Shown here: positions 30,163 to 38,875 of the stretch, one piece after another
Layout: every line of letters starts with the position of its first letter
Position numbering within the stretch: the first letter of the stretch is position 1
Assembly: GCA_900542125.1 (NCBI GenBank)
Contig: UQMO01000017.1
Coordinates: forward strand, 1 to 39,715
DNA from: an uncultured Collinsella sp.
Lineage (GTDB): Bacteria; Actinomycetota; Coriobacteriia; Coriobacteriales; Coriobacteriaceae
Reading direction: 5' to 3'
Length of the DNA: 39,715 nt
Position numbers and translations under genes: made by a program
The notes under the pieces: generated by a model
Seen by the model: the letters and a program-made list of their open reading frames with translations, nothing else
What the model was told of the DNA's origin: nothing
Database searches by the model: none

Positions 30163-30194
30163 AACCCTCCCTACGTTCGGTCGCAGGGAGGGTT
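30163..30194 (-). terminator. Hairpin between ricT and comF, covering the comF ribosome site
   Basis: AACCCTCCCT (30163-30172) and AGGGAGGGTT (30185-30194) are perfect 10-bp arms. On the minus strand the second arm (AGGGAGGG) is the comF ribosome site, and a weak GTTGTGTCTT follows. It may end ricT transcripts and also shield comF translation. Confidence 0.65.
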
Positions 30195-30259
30195 GTTGAT
30201 TCGGCGCTATGATACCCCGATGCGCTCGGGGCAAGGCGGGTTACATCCGCTTACGGACG

Positions 30260-31960
30260 TTATTCGCCGGCAGGCGGTTGTGGTGCGGACGAAGACGGGG
30301 TCGAACCCTCGCCACCATCCTGGCGCGGCTTGCGGGAACGGCGACGGCGACGGCGCTTTTGACCCTGGTCGGCCGAGCCCTCGCCACCGCGATCCTCGCG
30401 CGGCTCGCGCTCGTCGCGAGCGGCGCCACGCGAAGCCTTGGCAGCCGCTCCCCCGCCATCTCCGGGACGACGGCGCGTGACCTTGACCTCGCCATCCGAG
30501 ACCTGATCGGCCACGGAGGGCACTGAGGGCTTCTGTTGCGCGCCCGAGGAATGGCGACGGCGCGGACGCGGCGCGCGCTCCTCCTCGCCACGTGACTTGC
30601 CGCCCTTGTCGGCAGGCGCATCGGAGACCGAGGGGCCCTTGGAAGCGGCACCAGCCTCGCGAGCGGCTGCGGCGCGGAAGGCGTCCTCGCGCTCCTCGCT
30701 CGACAAATGGCGGCGGCGACGGCGCGTGGGATTCATGCCACCGCCGCGGTTTTGCTGCTGAGGCTGCTGAGTCTCGCGCTCGCGGGAGGAGTTCTTGTCT
30801 GCAGCTGCAGCCTCGCCGACATCGCCCGAGCCCGCGCGCTTGCGACGACGACGGCCACCGGCGGCCTCCTCGGCCTCAGGCGTTGCGGCATTGCCACGGC
30901 CCTTTCCGCGGCCACGACCCTCGCCCTGCCCCTGACCGGCGCGAGCATCGGATTCAGCATCGCGACGACGGCGCTTGGGCATCGACGTACCGGCCAGACG
31001 GTCGGCGCTCGACAGGCCATCGCCCACGTCGACGCCGTTCTCGCGGTCGAGCTCCATAAGCGCCAAGCGCATCTCGGGCGACTCGATACGCTCGAGCACA
31101 TCGCGCGTCACGCAGTCGGGGCGGCAGTTGCAGCCCTGCTCGGCGGCCTTCTTTTTACAGCCCTCCGAGCAGGTCATGTCGGCCAGGTTGACCTTAAAGA
31201 CTTTGCCGTTCTCCAGGCGCAACACCAGCTGCTCACGCGGCGTGTCATATTCCTGGATACGCGCCTTGCCAAGCGGCGTATCGATAAGCGTCTTCTTTTT
31301 GGGCGCGCGGCTCTTAAAGTCCTTGTACGCCTCGAACTCGTAGCGCAGGCAGCACATCAGGCGGCCGCAGACGCCGCTAATTTTGGACGAGTTGAGCGGC
31401 AGGTCCTGCTCTTTTGCCATGCGAATCGAAACCGGCTCAAACTGTCCGCCAAAGCGCGTGCAGCAGAGCTCCTGGCCGCACTGGGCATAGCCGCCCACCA
31501 GGCGGGTCTCGTCACGCACGCCGATCTGGCGCATGTCAACACGAATGTGCAGCGTCGAGGACAGGTCCTTGACGAGCTGACGGAAATCGACGCGCTCCTC
31601 GGCAGCAAAGTAGAACACAGCCTTCTCGCCGCCAAACAGGTACTCGACGCCGACCGGCTTCATCTCGAGGTCGAGCTCCTTGACCAGACGGCGGAAGTCG
31701 ACCATGGCCTCGTCACCCTGGATAGCCAGGTCGTCGGCAAGCTGCAGGTCGATGTCGCTCGCTACGCGCAACACGGGCTTGAGCGGCTGACCGATTTCGT
31801 CGAGCGGCACCTCGAAGGGATCGGCCGTGACCAGGCCGATCTCGGTTCCGCGCTCGGTGGAGCAGATAGCATAATCGGCCTCGAGGATATCCAGATCCTG
31901 TGGGTCGAACCACAGGTCGCGCGAGGCGTAGGTAAACTTAACGGGTACGACTAACGGCAT
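30260..31960 (-). CDS. ricT: RicT/YaaT (PSP1 domain) protein with a long Arg-rich tail
   Basis: A 566-residue protein. The first 310 residues are the PSP1/RicT protein, which in Bacillus joins RicA and RicF in an Fe-S complex that directs RNase Y. The cluster cysteines are visible in CGQELCCTRF (161-167) and VCGRLMCCLRYE (198-204). A further group, CSEGC then CNCRPDC (264-283), suggests another metal site. From about 328 to 566 the chain is disordered and rich in Arg, Gly, Gln, Ala and Glu, with repeated RRRR blocks, probably for RNA or RNase binding. Normal RicT is about 275 residues. It overlaps holB by 10 bases in the classic tmk-holB-ricT order. Confidence 0.93.
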   Translation of the reverse strand: MPLVVPVKFTYASRDLWFDPQDLDILEADYAICSTERGTEIGLVTADPFEVPLDEIGQPLKPVLRVASDIDLQLADDLAIQGDEAMVDFRRLVKELDLEMKPVGVEYLFGGEKAVFYFAAEERVDFRQLVKDLSSTLHIRVDMRQIGVRDETRLVGGYAQCGQELCCTRFGGQFEPVSIRMAKEQDLPLNSSKISGVCGRLMCCLRYEFEAYKDFKSRAPKKKTLIDTPLGKARIQEYDTPREQLVLRLENGKVFKVNLADMTCSEGCKKKAAEQGCNCRPDCVTRDVLERIESPEMRLALMELDRENGVDVGDGLSSADRLAGTSMPKRRRRDAESDARAGQGQGEGRGRGKGRGNAATPEAEEAAGGRRRRKRAGSGDVGEAAAADKNSSRERETQQPQQQNRGGGMNPTRRRRRHLSSEEREDAFRAAAAREAGAASKGPSVSDAPADKGGKSRGEEERAPRPRRRHSSGAQQKPSVPSVADQVSDGEVKVTRRRPGDGGGAAAKASRGAARDEREPREDRGGEGSADQGQKRRRRRRSRKPRQDGGEGSTPSSSAPQPPAGE

Positions 31961-33078
31961 TTCAGTGCCTTCCTGATATCGAACAGCATGACCTCGATGG
32001 CCAGCTGGGGAGTAACGTTTCTGGCGATGTTGCGCTCAGCGGTCGCGACTGCCTCGAGCGCCCGGGTGGCACCCGCAACATTCGTCGCCGCGGCAAGCCG
32101 CCCGATCGTGTCGCGCACGTCCTCGTTCACAACGTCTGCCGCCTCATCCTGAAGTGTCAGCAGCACGTCGCGCATGAGCGTCCGCGCGCTCGCCAGCGCT
32201 TCCATGATACCCGAACGCTCGCGCGCGTTGAGTTCGCGCTTGTTGCGGTCCTCAAGCTGCTTCAATGCTCCACGCGACAGGTAGTCGGCATTTTGCTCGA
32301 GCACCTTTTCCTGCGTGGACTTGACCTCGGCGAGCGGCGCCTTGACGGCGACGATGAGCGACTTGGCGCGACTGAGCACATCGGCCTCGTCGGCGGCAAT
32401 GAGCGAGTCGATGGCACGGACCATCTGGCGACGGGCGTCCTGGCGCTCGGCGCTCTTGAGGAACTCGATACCACGCGTAGGGCTTCCCGCCACGGCGACG
32501 GCCATGCGACAACGCGCGATATCCTGGCCCGTCGCGCGGCTCACGGCCTGCGCGGCCACAGTGGGCGACACCAGCCGAAACGGCACGCACTGGCAGCGGC
32601 TCACAATGGTGGGCAGCATCACGTCGGCCGAGGTGCCCAACAGGATGAACATGACGCCCTCGGGCGGTTCCTCGAGCGTTTTGAGCAGCGCGTTGGCGGT
32701 GTTGGCGCGCAGCTGCTCGGCACGGTCGATGATGTAGACCTTTGCCTTGGCGCGGATGGGCGCCAGAGGCACGTCGTCGAGCAGCTCGCGGGTCTGCGCG
32801 ATGAGATAGCCCGTAGCGCTCTCGGGCGTGTAATAGTGCACGTCGGGATGCGTATGGCGCGCGACGCGCACGCAGCTGTCGCACGAACCACAGCCGTCCT
32901 GCTCGCACAGGAATGCCTGGGCAAGCGCCCATGCGGCGTCGAGCTTACCGGCGCCGGGCGCGCCCAAGAACAGGTAGGCGTGCGATGCGCGGCCGCTTGC
33001 GATGGCGTTGGTCAAAAAGTCGCGCACGCGCTGTTGGGTGTCGAGCTTGGCCAGCAGGCTTGTCTGCGCGGGGGCCAT
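31951..33078 (-). CDS. holB: DNA polymerase III delta-prime subunit
   Basis: A 375-residue clamp-loader subunit that helps open and load the sliding clamp. The AAA+ N-terminus has AYLFLGAPGAGKLDAAWALA, where the usual Thr/Ser after the P-loop Lys is Leu, in keeping with weak or no ATPase activity. A zinc finger CEQDGCGSCDSC follows. KVYIIDRAEQLRANTANALL, KTLEEPPEGVMFIL and SRCQ sensor motifs are present. Start 33078 has AGGAGG nine bases upstream; a 13-codon longer frame overlaps tmk. It begins one base after the tmk stop. Confidence 0.93.
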   Translation of the reverse strand: MAPAQTSLLAKLDTQQRVRDFLTNAIASGRASHAYLFLGAPGAGKLDAAWALAQAFLCEQDGCGSCDSCVRVARHTHPDVHYYTPESATGYLIAQTRELLDDVPLAPIRAKAKVYIIDRAEQLRANTANALLKTLEEPPEGVMFILLGTSADVMLPTIVSRCQCVPFRLVSPTVAAQAVSRATGQDIARCRMAVAVAGSPTRGIEFLKSAERQDARRQMVRAIDSLIAADEADVLSRAKSLIVAVKAPLAEVKSTQEKVLEQNADYLSRGALKQLEDRNKRELNARERSGIMEALASARTLMRDVLLTLQDEAADVVNEDVRDTIGRLAAATNVAGATRALEAVATAERNIARNVTPQLAIEVMLFDIRKALKCR

Positions 33079-33079
33079 G

Positions 33080-33763
33080 TTACTCAGCCTCCTGGGCAAG
33101 CGCGGCGGCGACGGCATCTTGGGGAATGTCGAGACCGTACGCGCGAATCTGCTCGACCGTCTTCTCGAAGACTTCCTCGACGGTCGCAGTGGCGTCGATG
33201 AGTTTTACGCGGTTTGGTTCCTCGGCGGCAATGGCGCAAAATCCCTGGTAGACGCGCTCTTGGAAGGTCATGCCTTTTGCCTCCATGCGATCTGCCGCGC
33301 CACGGGCTGCCATGCGTAGCGCCGCCTGCTCGGGTGTGATGTGGTAGACGAGCGTGAGCGCCGGATGCGTACCGGCGACAGCCAGGTTGTTGGCATCGCG
33401 TACCATCTGACGGTCGAGACCATCGGCAAACGCCTGATAGCAGGTCGTGGAATCGTAGAAACGGTCGCACAGGACCACCTTGCCGGCCGCAAGGGCGGGG
33501 GCGATGACCTCGTGCACCAGCTGGGCACGCGCTGCCTCGTAGAGCAGCAGCTCGCAGGTGTCGCCCATCGCCGTGTTGGCGGGGTCGAGCAGCAGAGCAC
33601 GGATCTTTTCGCTGATGGCGGTACCGCCCGGCTCGCGCAGGCTCACAACCTGGTAGCCGGCGAGTTCAAGAGCGCGGGCAAGCAGGCGCGCCTGCGTGGA
33701 CTTGCCGGCGCCATCGACGCCCTCGAGCGTGATAAAGCTATGTTGAGCGGGCTCAAAAGCCAT
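33080..33763 (-). CDS. tmk: Thymidylate kinase
   Basis: A 227-residue cytoplasmic kinase making dTDP from dTMP. It has the P-loop FITLEGVDGAGKSTQARLLA, the substrate segment REPGGTAISEKIR, CDRFYDSTTCYQ (the DR[FY] motif) and a lid region RMEAKGMTFQERVY. GAAGGGG precedes the ATG. It is the first gene of the tmk-holB-ricT unit. Confidence 0.96.
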   Translation of the reverse strand: MAFEPAQHSFITLEGVDGAGKSTQARLLARALELAGYQVVSLREPGGTAISEKIRALLLDPANTAMGDTCELLLYEAARAQLVHEVIAPALAAGKVVLCDRFYDSTTCYQAFADGLDRQMVRDANNLAVAGTHPALTLVYHITPEQAALRMAARGAADRMEAKGMTFQERVYQGFCAIAAEEPNRVKLIDATATVEEVFEKTVEQIRAYGLDIPQDAVAAALAQEAE

Positions 33764-33867
33764 GGGCGCAGCCCCTTCCTACAAGGCGCGTAAATGCAGA
33801 TATATCAACCAAGCCATGATACCCCAGCGTCCGGCGCGTCCCCAATGGCTAATGGTGCCTTTCCAAA

Positions 33868-33932
33868 GTTGCGGTGAAATAGGGGCTGATTGAAGCTCTG
33901 AGACCGCCAAACAGTCCCTATTTCACCGCAAC
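33868..33932. repeat. 65-bp palindromic element in a divergent promoter gap
   Basis: Arms GTTGCGGTGAAATAGGGGCTG (33868-33888) and its inverse (33912-33932) pair at 20 of 21, the exception being G:U, around 23 bases. It lies between the divergent tmk and zinc-ribbon genes, so it is not simply a shared terminator. Its architecture parallels the 3905/3985 elements but the sequence is different. Confidence 0.85.
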
Positions 33933-34002
33933 ATATGATGGGGAATTTTGGATGCTGGGTATAATCGTCGTATTGCATTGAAATGTGGCGAAAGGAGTGG
34001 CA

Positions 34003-34986
34003 ATGTCTCGGTATTGCGCCTCGTGCGGCAAGCTTCTTTCAGATGATGCCAAGTTCTGCACCTCGTGCGGTGCACCCGTTGAGCAAACAGCCGCGAGCGA
34101 TAGCCAGCCCGCTTTTGAGCAGACCGGCTCCCTTGATACGCCGCAAGCCAAGGCGGACGACTCCCTTGCCTATAGCCCCGACCCCGCCGCAAGGACCGAG
34201 GCCGTCGAGACCACGCAGCGCATACCCGTCGCGAGCGGCTCGCCCCAACAGCAGCCGGCTCCCGCATACGTGCCCGCTTCGCCACAGACCCCCGCTCCCA
34301 AAAAGAGCGGCACCGGGCCGCTTATCGCCGTTATCGTTGTGCTGGTGGCGATCATCATCGCCCTGGTCATCTTCTTTGCAATCAGACCGTTCGACAACGC
34401 CGCCACGCAGACGACTGCCGAGGTAGCTAAGCTGCACCATGACGTCGACGACGATGACCTAAAGCCTCTCGGCGATCCCAACAGCCTGTACGACGATGAT
34501 GACGATGACGACGAGGATGGCGGCGAAGCAACGCTCTCTGAGCAGAACCTCTACCGCCGACTGAGCGAATACTACGACCTGCTCGAAGATCTCGACAACT
34601 ACGTCCGTGGCTGCGCGCAGAACTTCAACGGCAACTATCTGGAAGAGGATCGAACCACCCGTCAAAATCTCGCCGACGTCGCCGAGCGCACGGAGGACAC
34701 CATCGAGCAGTATTACGACATCGTCGAGGACCTGGAGGTCCCGACGAGCTCCAAGAACTACAGCTCCTGGAAGGACATCATCGCCCTGTACGACGACCTG
34801 GATCACCGCATTGACGCAATCTGCGATGCCTGGGAGATCAGCCTGAAATACGCCAAGCCTGCGGACCACAAGAATGAGATCGTGGCGCCGCTGGCACGCG
34901 ACAACGTGGCGGGCACCAACGACAACAAGTACCGTCTAGACTTTGAGGAGCGCTATCCCGGCGCCAAACCCGTCGAAGTGAACTAG
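34003..34986 (+). CDS. Zinc-ribbon single-pass membrane protein
   Basis: A 327-residue protein. The N-terminal zinc ribbon has YCASCGKLL and FCTSCGAPV. A Pro/Gln/Ser-rich linker (about 30-100) precedes one membrane helix (about 104-126, LIAVIVVLVAIIIALVIFFA). The outer part begins with an Asp run (DDDDDDDEDGG near 165) and continues as a helical, acidic domain with EYYDLLEDLDNYV and DTIEQYYDIVEDL. AAAGGAG before the ATG at 34003 fixes the start. Such zinc-ribbon anchors are common in Coriobacteriia surface or signalling proteins. The function is unknown. Confidence 0.87.
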   Translation: MSRYCASCGKLLSDDAKFCTSCGAPVEQTAASDSQPAFEQTGSLDTPQAKADDSLAYSPDPAARTEAVETTQRIPVASGSPQQQPAPAYVPASPQTPAPKKSGTGPLIAVIVVLVAIIIALVIFFAIRPFDNAATQTTAEVAKLHHDVDDDDLKPLGDPNSLYDDDDDDDEDGGEATLSEQNLYRRLSEYYDLLEDLDNYVRGCAQNFNGNYLEEDRTTRQNLADVAERTEDTIEQYYDIVEDLEVPTSSKNYSSWKDIIALYDDLDHRIDAICDAWEISLKYAKPADHKNEIVAPLARDNVAGTNDNKYRLDFEERYPGAKPVEVN

Positions 34987-35004
34987 CGCTTTGTCGTTCC
35001 CGAG

Positions 35005-35062
35005 CCGGCAGTTAGGGACGTTCCTAAACTGCCGGCAGAAAAGAAACGTCCCTAACTGCCGG
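35005..35062. repeat. Three-armed inverted repeat
   Basis: Arm A, CCGGCAGTTAGGGACGTT (35005-35022), is a perfect inverse of arm C (35045-35062). It can also pair with arm B, TTCCTAAACTGCCGG (35021-35035). A can thus fold with B or C but not both. It follows the zinc-ribbon gene and precedes a strong terminator. Confidence 0.85.
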
Positions 35063-35064
35063 AT

Positions 35065-35105
35065 AAAAAACGAGCGAGGATCGCGGGGTCCTCGCTCGTT
35101 TTTTT
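35065..35105. terminator. Bidirectional terminator
   Basis: AAAAAACGAGCGAGGA and its inverse with T run enclose TCGCGGGG. It is a textbook two-way terminator between the convergent zinc-ribbon gene and topA. Confidence 0.95.
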
Positions 35106-35127
35106 GGGCAATGTTTCGACTGCGCCG

Positions 35128-37719
35128 TTACTTGTCGGCGGCCTTCTTGGCCGTCGTCTTCTTGGTGGTCGACTTCTTGGCAGTCGACTTTTTCGCCGTC
35201 GAAGTCTTCTTCGCAGCGGTCGTCTTCTTTGCCGTGCTCGCCTTGGTTGTGGTCTTGCGGCCGCGGGCGGGCTTCTTCTCCTTGGTCGGGCAGTCCATGT
35301 TGACGCAGATACGCCACGGACCGCGCGCCGTGTTGACCACCACGATGGGGGCGCCGCACTCGGGACAGGTCTCGCCCGTCGCCTCGAGCTTACCGCGCGC
35401 CGGCAGTGGATAGCTCACGCCGCAGTCGTCGTAGTTGGTGCAGCGGATAAAGCGCTTGCCGCTCTTTTCGCTCTTGTGCGCGATTAGGTCGCCATGGCGT
35501 CCCGCCTCGGCGCACACCTTGCACTCGCCCACCTTAAGGTCGGGCTCGTAGTTGGTGGGGCACGTGGGGTTCACGCAAATCTCGAAGGCCTTCTGGCGGA
35601 ACGGCTGGCACTTAATGCGCGGCGCGCCGCACTCGGGGCACACGGCCGCCTCACCCTCGAGCGGGCTGACCTTGACGCCGCTCGGCACCGGATAGGTCAC
35701 GTCGCAGTCGGGCCAGCCCATGCAGCCGATAAAGCTGCCGCGGGTCTTGGCGCTCGTCTTCATAACCAGGTCCTTGCCGCACTTGGGGCAGGCGCCCACG
35801 CGCGCATCGGCCGTGACGGCGTCGCTGATGGCGTCGCCCAGCTCCTGTGTGTGCTTGAGCAGCTCGTCGAGCACGCCAGCCAGCAGCGCGCGCGAGTGCG
35901 TCACGACATGCTCTTCGGTATCCTCGCCGCGCTCCACACGGGTCATATCGCCATCGAGCTCGCTGGTCATATCGGGGCTCGTGATGCGCGGGGCAAACTG
36001 CGTCAGCGCGTCGATGATGGCGATGCCTAGCTGGCTCGGCTCAACGGGATCATTTTTGAGATAGCGCACGGCGTACAGACGCTCGATGATGCTCGCGCGC
36101 GTGGACTTGGTACCCAGGCCGCGCTTTTCCATCTCCTGAACGAGCTTGCCCTGGCTATAGCGCGCGGGCGGCTCGGTCTGCTTGGCCTCGAGCTTAATGT
36201 CGAACACGTCGACCGTATCGCCCTGCTCCAACGGCGGCATCTGCTCGTCGCGCTTAAGGCCGTACGGATAGGCCTCGCGGAAGCCAGGGGTCACGAGCAC
36301 GTCGCCCGAGGCCACGAACGGCTCGCCGTTGACGTCGAGCTCGAGCTTGGTGTTCTCGATGGTCGCGGGACCCATAAGCGTTGCCAGGAAGCGACGGGCG
36401 ATGAGATCGTAGAGCTTGCGCTGACCGCCATCGAGCGTGGACGGATCGCCCTCGCCCGTGGGATAGATAGGCGGGTGGTCGGTGGTCTCGACCTTGCCGC
36501 GCGTGGGCTTCATGGGACCGGCGAGCACCTTTTTGCACACGGGCGCCAGCGCCGGGTTGATCTTTGCCAGGTCGCTCACCACGGCGCCCAGATCGAGCGT
36601 CGCAGGGTACACGGTATTGTCGACACGCGGGTAGCTGATGAGACCGGCCATGTAGAGGGACTCGGCGATGCGCATCGTACGCGCAGGCGAGATACCCTCG
36701 GCCGCGGCGGCAGCCTGCAGCGAGGTGGTCGCAAACGGCGTGGGCGGCTGTTGCTTGCGCGAGCGCTTGGTCACCGCGGCAACGGTCGCCGTCGCGACGC
36801 CGTCGACATGGCCGTACGCCGTCTCGGCAGCATCCTTGTCGGTAAAACGCGCCGTCTTGTGCGCGATCTTAAAGCGGTCGTCCTCGGCAGCGCCCTGCGC
36901 GGCACCCATGCCGCGAATCTGCCAATAGTCCTCGGGCACAAACGCCATGCGCTCGCGCTCGCGCTCAACCACCAGGGCGAGCGTCGGCGTCTGCACGCGG
37001 CCGGCAGAGCGCACGTTACCAAAGCCACCGAACTTGGCGAGCGTCAGATAGCGCGTGAGCACCGCGCCCCAGATGAGGTCGATGTGCTGACGGCTCTCGC
37101 CGGCGTCGGCCAGATTCTGGTCGAGCGTGACGAGGTTATCGAAGGCCTGCGTGATCTCGGCCTTGGTAAACGAAGAGTACTGGGCGCGGGCGACCGGCAA
37201 GTCCGGCGCAACCTCGCGCACCTTGTTGAGAGCATCCGAGCCAATCAGCTCGCCCTCGCGGTCGAAGTCCGTGGCGATGATGACGCTGTCAGACTTCTTG
37301 GCAAGGTTCTTGAGCGAGCGAATGAGCTCCTTCTCGGCCGGTAGCTTAATGACGGGCGCCCAGGTGAGGTAAGGCAGGCTCTCGAGTTTCCAGCCCTTGA
37401 TTGAGATGCCATCGGCAAGAAACGGCTTGCGCTTGGTGTCGTAGGGCGGACGCGCCAGGCCATCGGGTATGTCGGCCGGCAGCATCTCGCCGTCCTCGGT
37501 GACCGAATACCAGCCCAGCTTTTTATCGAACAGCACGCTGTCGCAAAAATCGGGCGCAAGGATGTGACCGGCAAGACCGATCGTCACGCACTCCTCGCCC
37601 TTCCACTCAAAACGGTAGATGGCGGTGTTGTACACCTTGTCCTTTTTGGGCTTGCCCGTGGACAGCCGCTCGGCGATCTGACGCGCGGCGTCGTTTTTCT
37701 CGGCGATGATGAGCTTCAA
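35128..37719 (-). CDS. topA: DNA topoisomerase I of archaeal type, with four zinc ribbons and a Lys-rich tail
   Basis: An 863-residue type IA topoisomerase relaxing negative supercoils. The Toprim domain starts with LIIAEKNDAARQIAERL and has VIIATDFDREGELIG. The active-site Tyr lies in GLISYPRVDNTVYP. Both motifs follow archaeal TopA, not the usual bacterial DPDREGEAI and ITYMRTDS. After the core come four Cys4 ribbons, such as CPKCGKDL through CMGWPDC and CPECGAPI through CVNMDC. The last 45 residues are Lys/Thr/Ala repeats like histone H1 tails. The start is TTG with AGGAG upstream. It lies 54 bases from hypB. Confidence 0.94.
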   Translation of the reverse strand: MKLIIAEKNDAARQIAERLSTGKPKKDKVYNTAIYRFEWKGEECVTIGLAGHILAPDFCDSVLFDKKLGWYSVTEDGEMLPADIPDGLARPPYDTKRKPFLADGISIKGWKLESLPYLTWAPVIKLPAEKELIRSLKNLAKKSDSVIIATDFDREGELIGSDALNKVREVAPDLPVARAQYSSFTKAEITQAFDNLVTLDQNLADAGESRQHIDLIWGAVLTRYLTLAKFGGFGNVRSAGRVQTPTLALVVERERERMAFVPEDYWQIRGMGAAQGAAEDDRFKIAHKTARFTDKDAAETAYGHVDGVATATVAAVTKRSRKQQPPTPFATTSLQAAAAAEGISPARTMRIAESLYMAGLISYPRVDNTVYPATLDLGAVVSDLAKINPALAPVCKKVLAGPMKPTRGKVETTDHPPIYPTGEGDPSTLDGGQRKLYDLIARRFLATLMGPATIENTKLELDVNGEPFVASGDVLVTPGFREAYPYGLKRDEQMPPLEQGDTVDVFDIKLEAKQTEPPARYSQGKLVQEMEKRGLGTKSTRASIIERLYAVRYLKNDPVEPSQLGIAIIDALTQFAPRITSPDMTSELDGDMTRVERGEDTEEHVVTHSRALLAGVLDELLKHTQELGDAISDAVTADARVGACPKCGKDLVMKTSAKTRGSFIGCMGWPDCDVTYPVPSGVKVSPLEGEAAVCPECGAPRIKCQPFRQKAFEICVNPTCPTNYEPDLKVGECKVCAEAGRHGDLIAHKSEKSGKRFIRCTNYDDCGVSYPLPARGKLEATGETCPECGAPIVVVNTARGPWRICVNMDCPTKEKKPARGRKTTTKASTAKKTTAAKKTSTAKKSTAKKSTTKKTTAKKAADK

Positions 37720-37773
37720 AAGAGGCTCCTATCTCGTATCTCTGCGGCTACGCCCGCCCGTATGGCGGCCGAC

Positions 37774-38457
37774 TTACGCCCTTGCTTGCTCAATCTGCCC
37801 GATGAGCCAATCACACCAGGCATCCATGCCCTCGCCCTTGCGCGCGCTCACGGCAAACCGCGGCGCCTGCGGATTGAGGTCATCGAGTGTCTTAGTATAC
37901 CTATCCATGTCAAAATCGAAAGCCGGAGCCACGTCGACCTTGTTGAGCAGCTGCGCGCCGGCGTGTTGGAAGATGCCCGGGTACTTGATAGGCTTGTCGT
38001 CGCCCTCGGGCACCGAAAGAATCATGATGGACAGGTTCTCGCCCAGGTCAAAGTCGACTGGGCAGACCAGGTTACCCACGTTTTCGATAAAGATGACGTC
38101 GATGTTTTGAAGGCCCACCGCCTGGTCGAACGCGTCGACGGCCTCCATGATCATGTTGCCCTCGAGATGGCACAGGCCGCCCGTATTGATCTGGATGGCG
38201 GGCATGCCGGCTTCCTTCATGGTGATGGCGTCGACGTCCGAGGCGATATCGCCCTCGATGACGGCGCAACGCAGGCCGGCCTTGTCGCGTAGGCGCTCGT
38301 TGGTGCCCAAAATCGTGGTGGTCTTACCCGAGCCGGGGCTCGACAGCACATTGATCACATAGGTGTTTGTCTCTTTAAATCGCTGACGCAGCTGATCTGC
38401 CAGACGCTCATTGCGCGACAGAATCGGCGACGCGATATCAATCGTTTTCTCGGCCAT
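37774..38457 (-). CDS. hypB: Hydrogenase nickel-insertion GTPase
   Basis: A 227-residue GTPase that delivers nickel to [NiFe]-hydrogenase together with HypA. The P-loop is VLSSPGSGKTTTILGTNE. CAVIEGDIASDVDA, the metal-site GGLCHLEGNMIMEA, VIFIENVGNLVCP (switch and G3 region) and the NKVD base motif follow. The N-terminal CxxCGC or His-rich nickel store of some HypB is absent. AAGGAG precedes ATG 38457. It follows hypA by 55 bases. Confidence 0.95.
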   Translation of the reverse strand: MAEKTIDIASPILSRNERLADQLRQRFKETNTYVINVLSSPGSGKTTTILGTNERLRDKAGLRCAVIEGDIASDVDAITMKEAGMPAIQINTGGLCHLEGNMIMEAVDAFDQAVGLQNIDVIFIENVGNLVCPVDFDLGENLSIMILSVPEGDDKPIKYPGIFQHAGAQLLNKVDVAPAFDFDMDRYTKTLDDLNPQAPRFAVSARKGEGMDAWCDWLIGQIEQARA

Positions 38458-38512
38458 ACTCGGCACTCCTTACTTTGGCCCCTTTATACCCCATCACCAG
38501 ATGGCTAGCGGG

Positions 38513-38869
38513 CTAATCGTCGGGGGTTTCGATTTCGATACTTGCGATGTCGAGCTCGCGACCGTGCAGCAGGCGCACGTTGGCGCCGCCACACTGGGGA
38601 CAACGACAATGAAAGCGATCATGCTCGAAAACCTCGCCGCAATCCAGGCACTCGCTTTGCGGATGGACTTCCTTCACGGCAAGCTCGCAGCCTTGCGTGA
38701 GCGGATCCTCGTCGCGAAACGTCTCCCACGCAAAGTCGAGCGCCTCGCGCACGACTTCGGTCATATCCCCGATACGCAGCGTTACCAAAACGGCGCGCGA
38801 GGCCCCCGCCCCACGCGCCGCACGAATCACTGTATCGAGTATGCCGTTGACAATGCCAACCTCGTGCAT
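38513..38869 (-). CDS. hypA: Hydrogenase nickel-incorporation protein
   Basis: A 118-residue nickel chaperone acting with HypB. It begins MHEVGIVNGILD, whose His2 binds nickel. The zinc site consists of CLDCGEVF and CRCPQCGG. It begins after the tatC stop with only six bases between. No hydrogenase structural genes or hypC-F appear in the window. Confidence 0.95.
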   Translation of the reverse strand: MHEVGIVNGILDTVIRAARGAGASRAVLVTLRIGDMTEVVREALDFAWETFRDEDPLTQGCELAVKEVHPQSECLDCGEVFEHDRFHCRCPQCGGANVRLLHGRELDIASIEIETPDD

Positions 38870-38875
38870 ACCGAT

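Noticed and set aside
30707..31954. 415-codon antisense frame over ricT
   Set aside because: Shadow of the Arg-rich tail and core; no ribosome site or domain.
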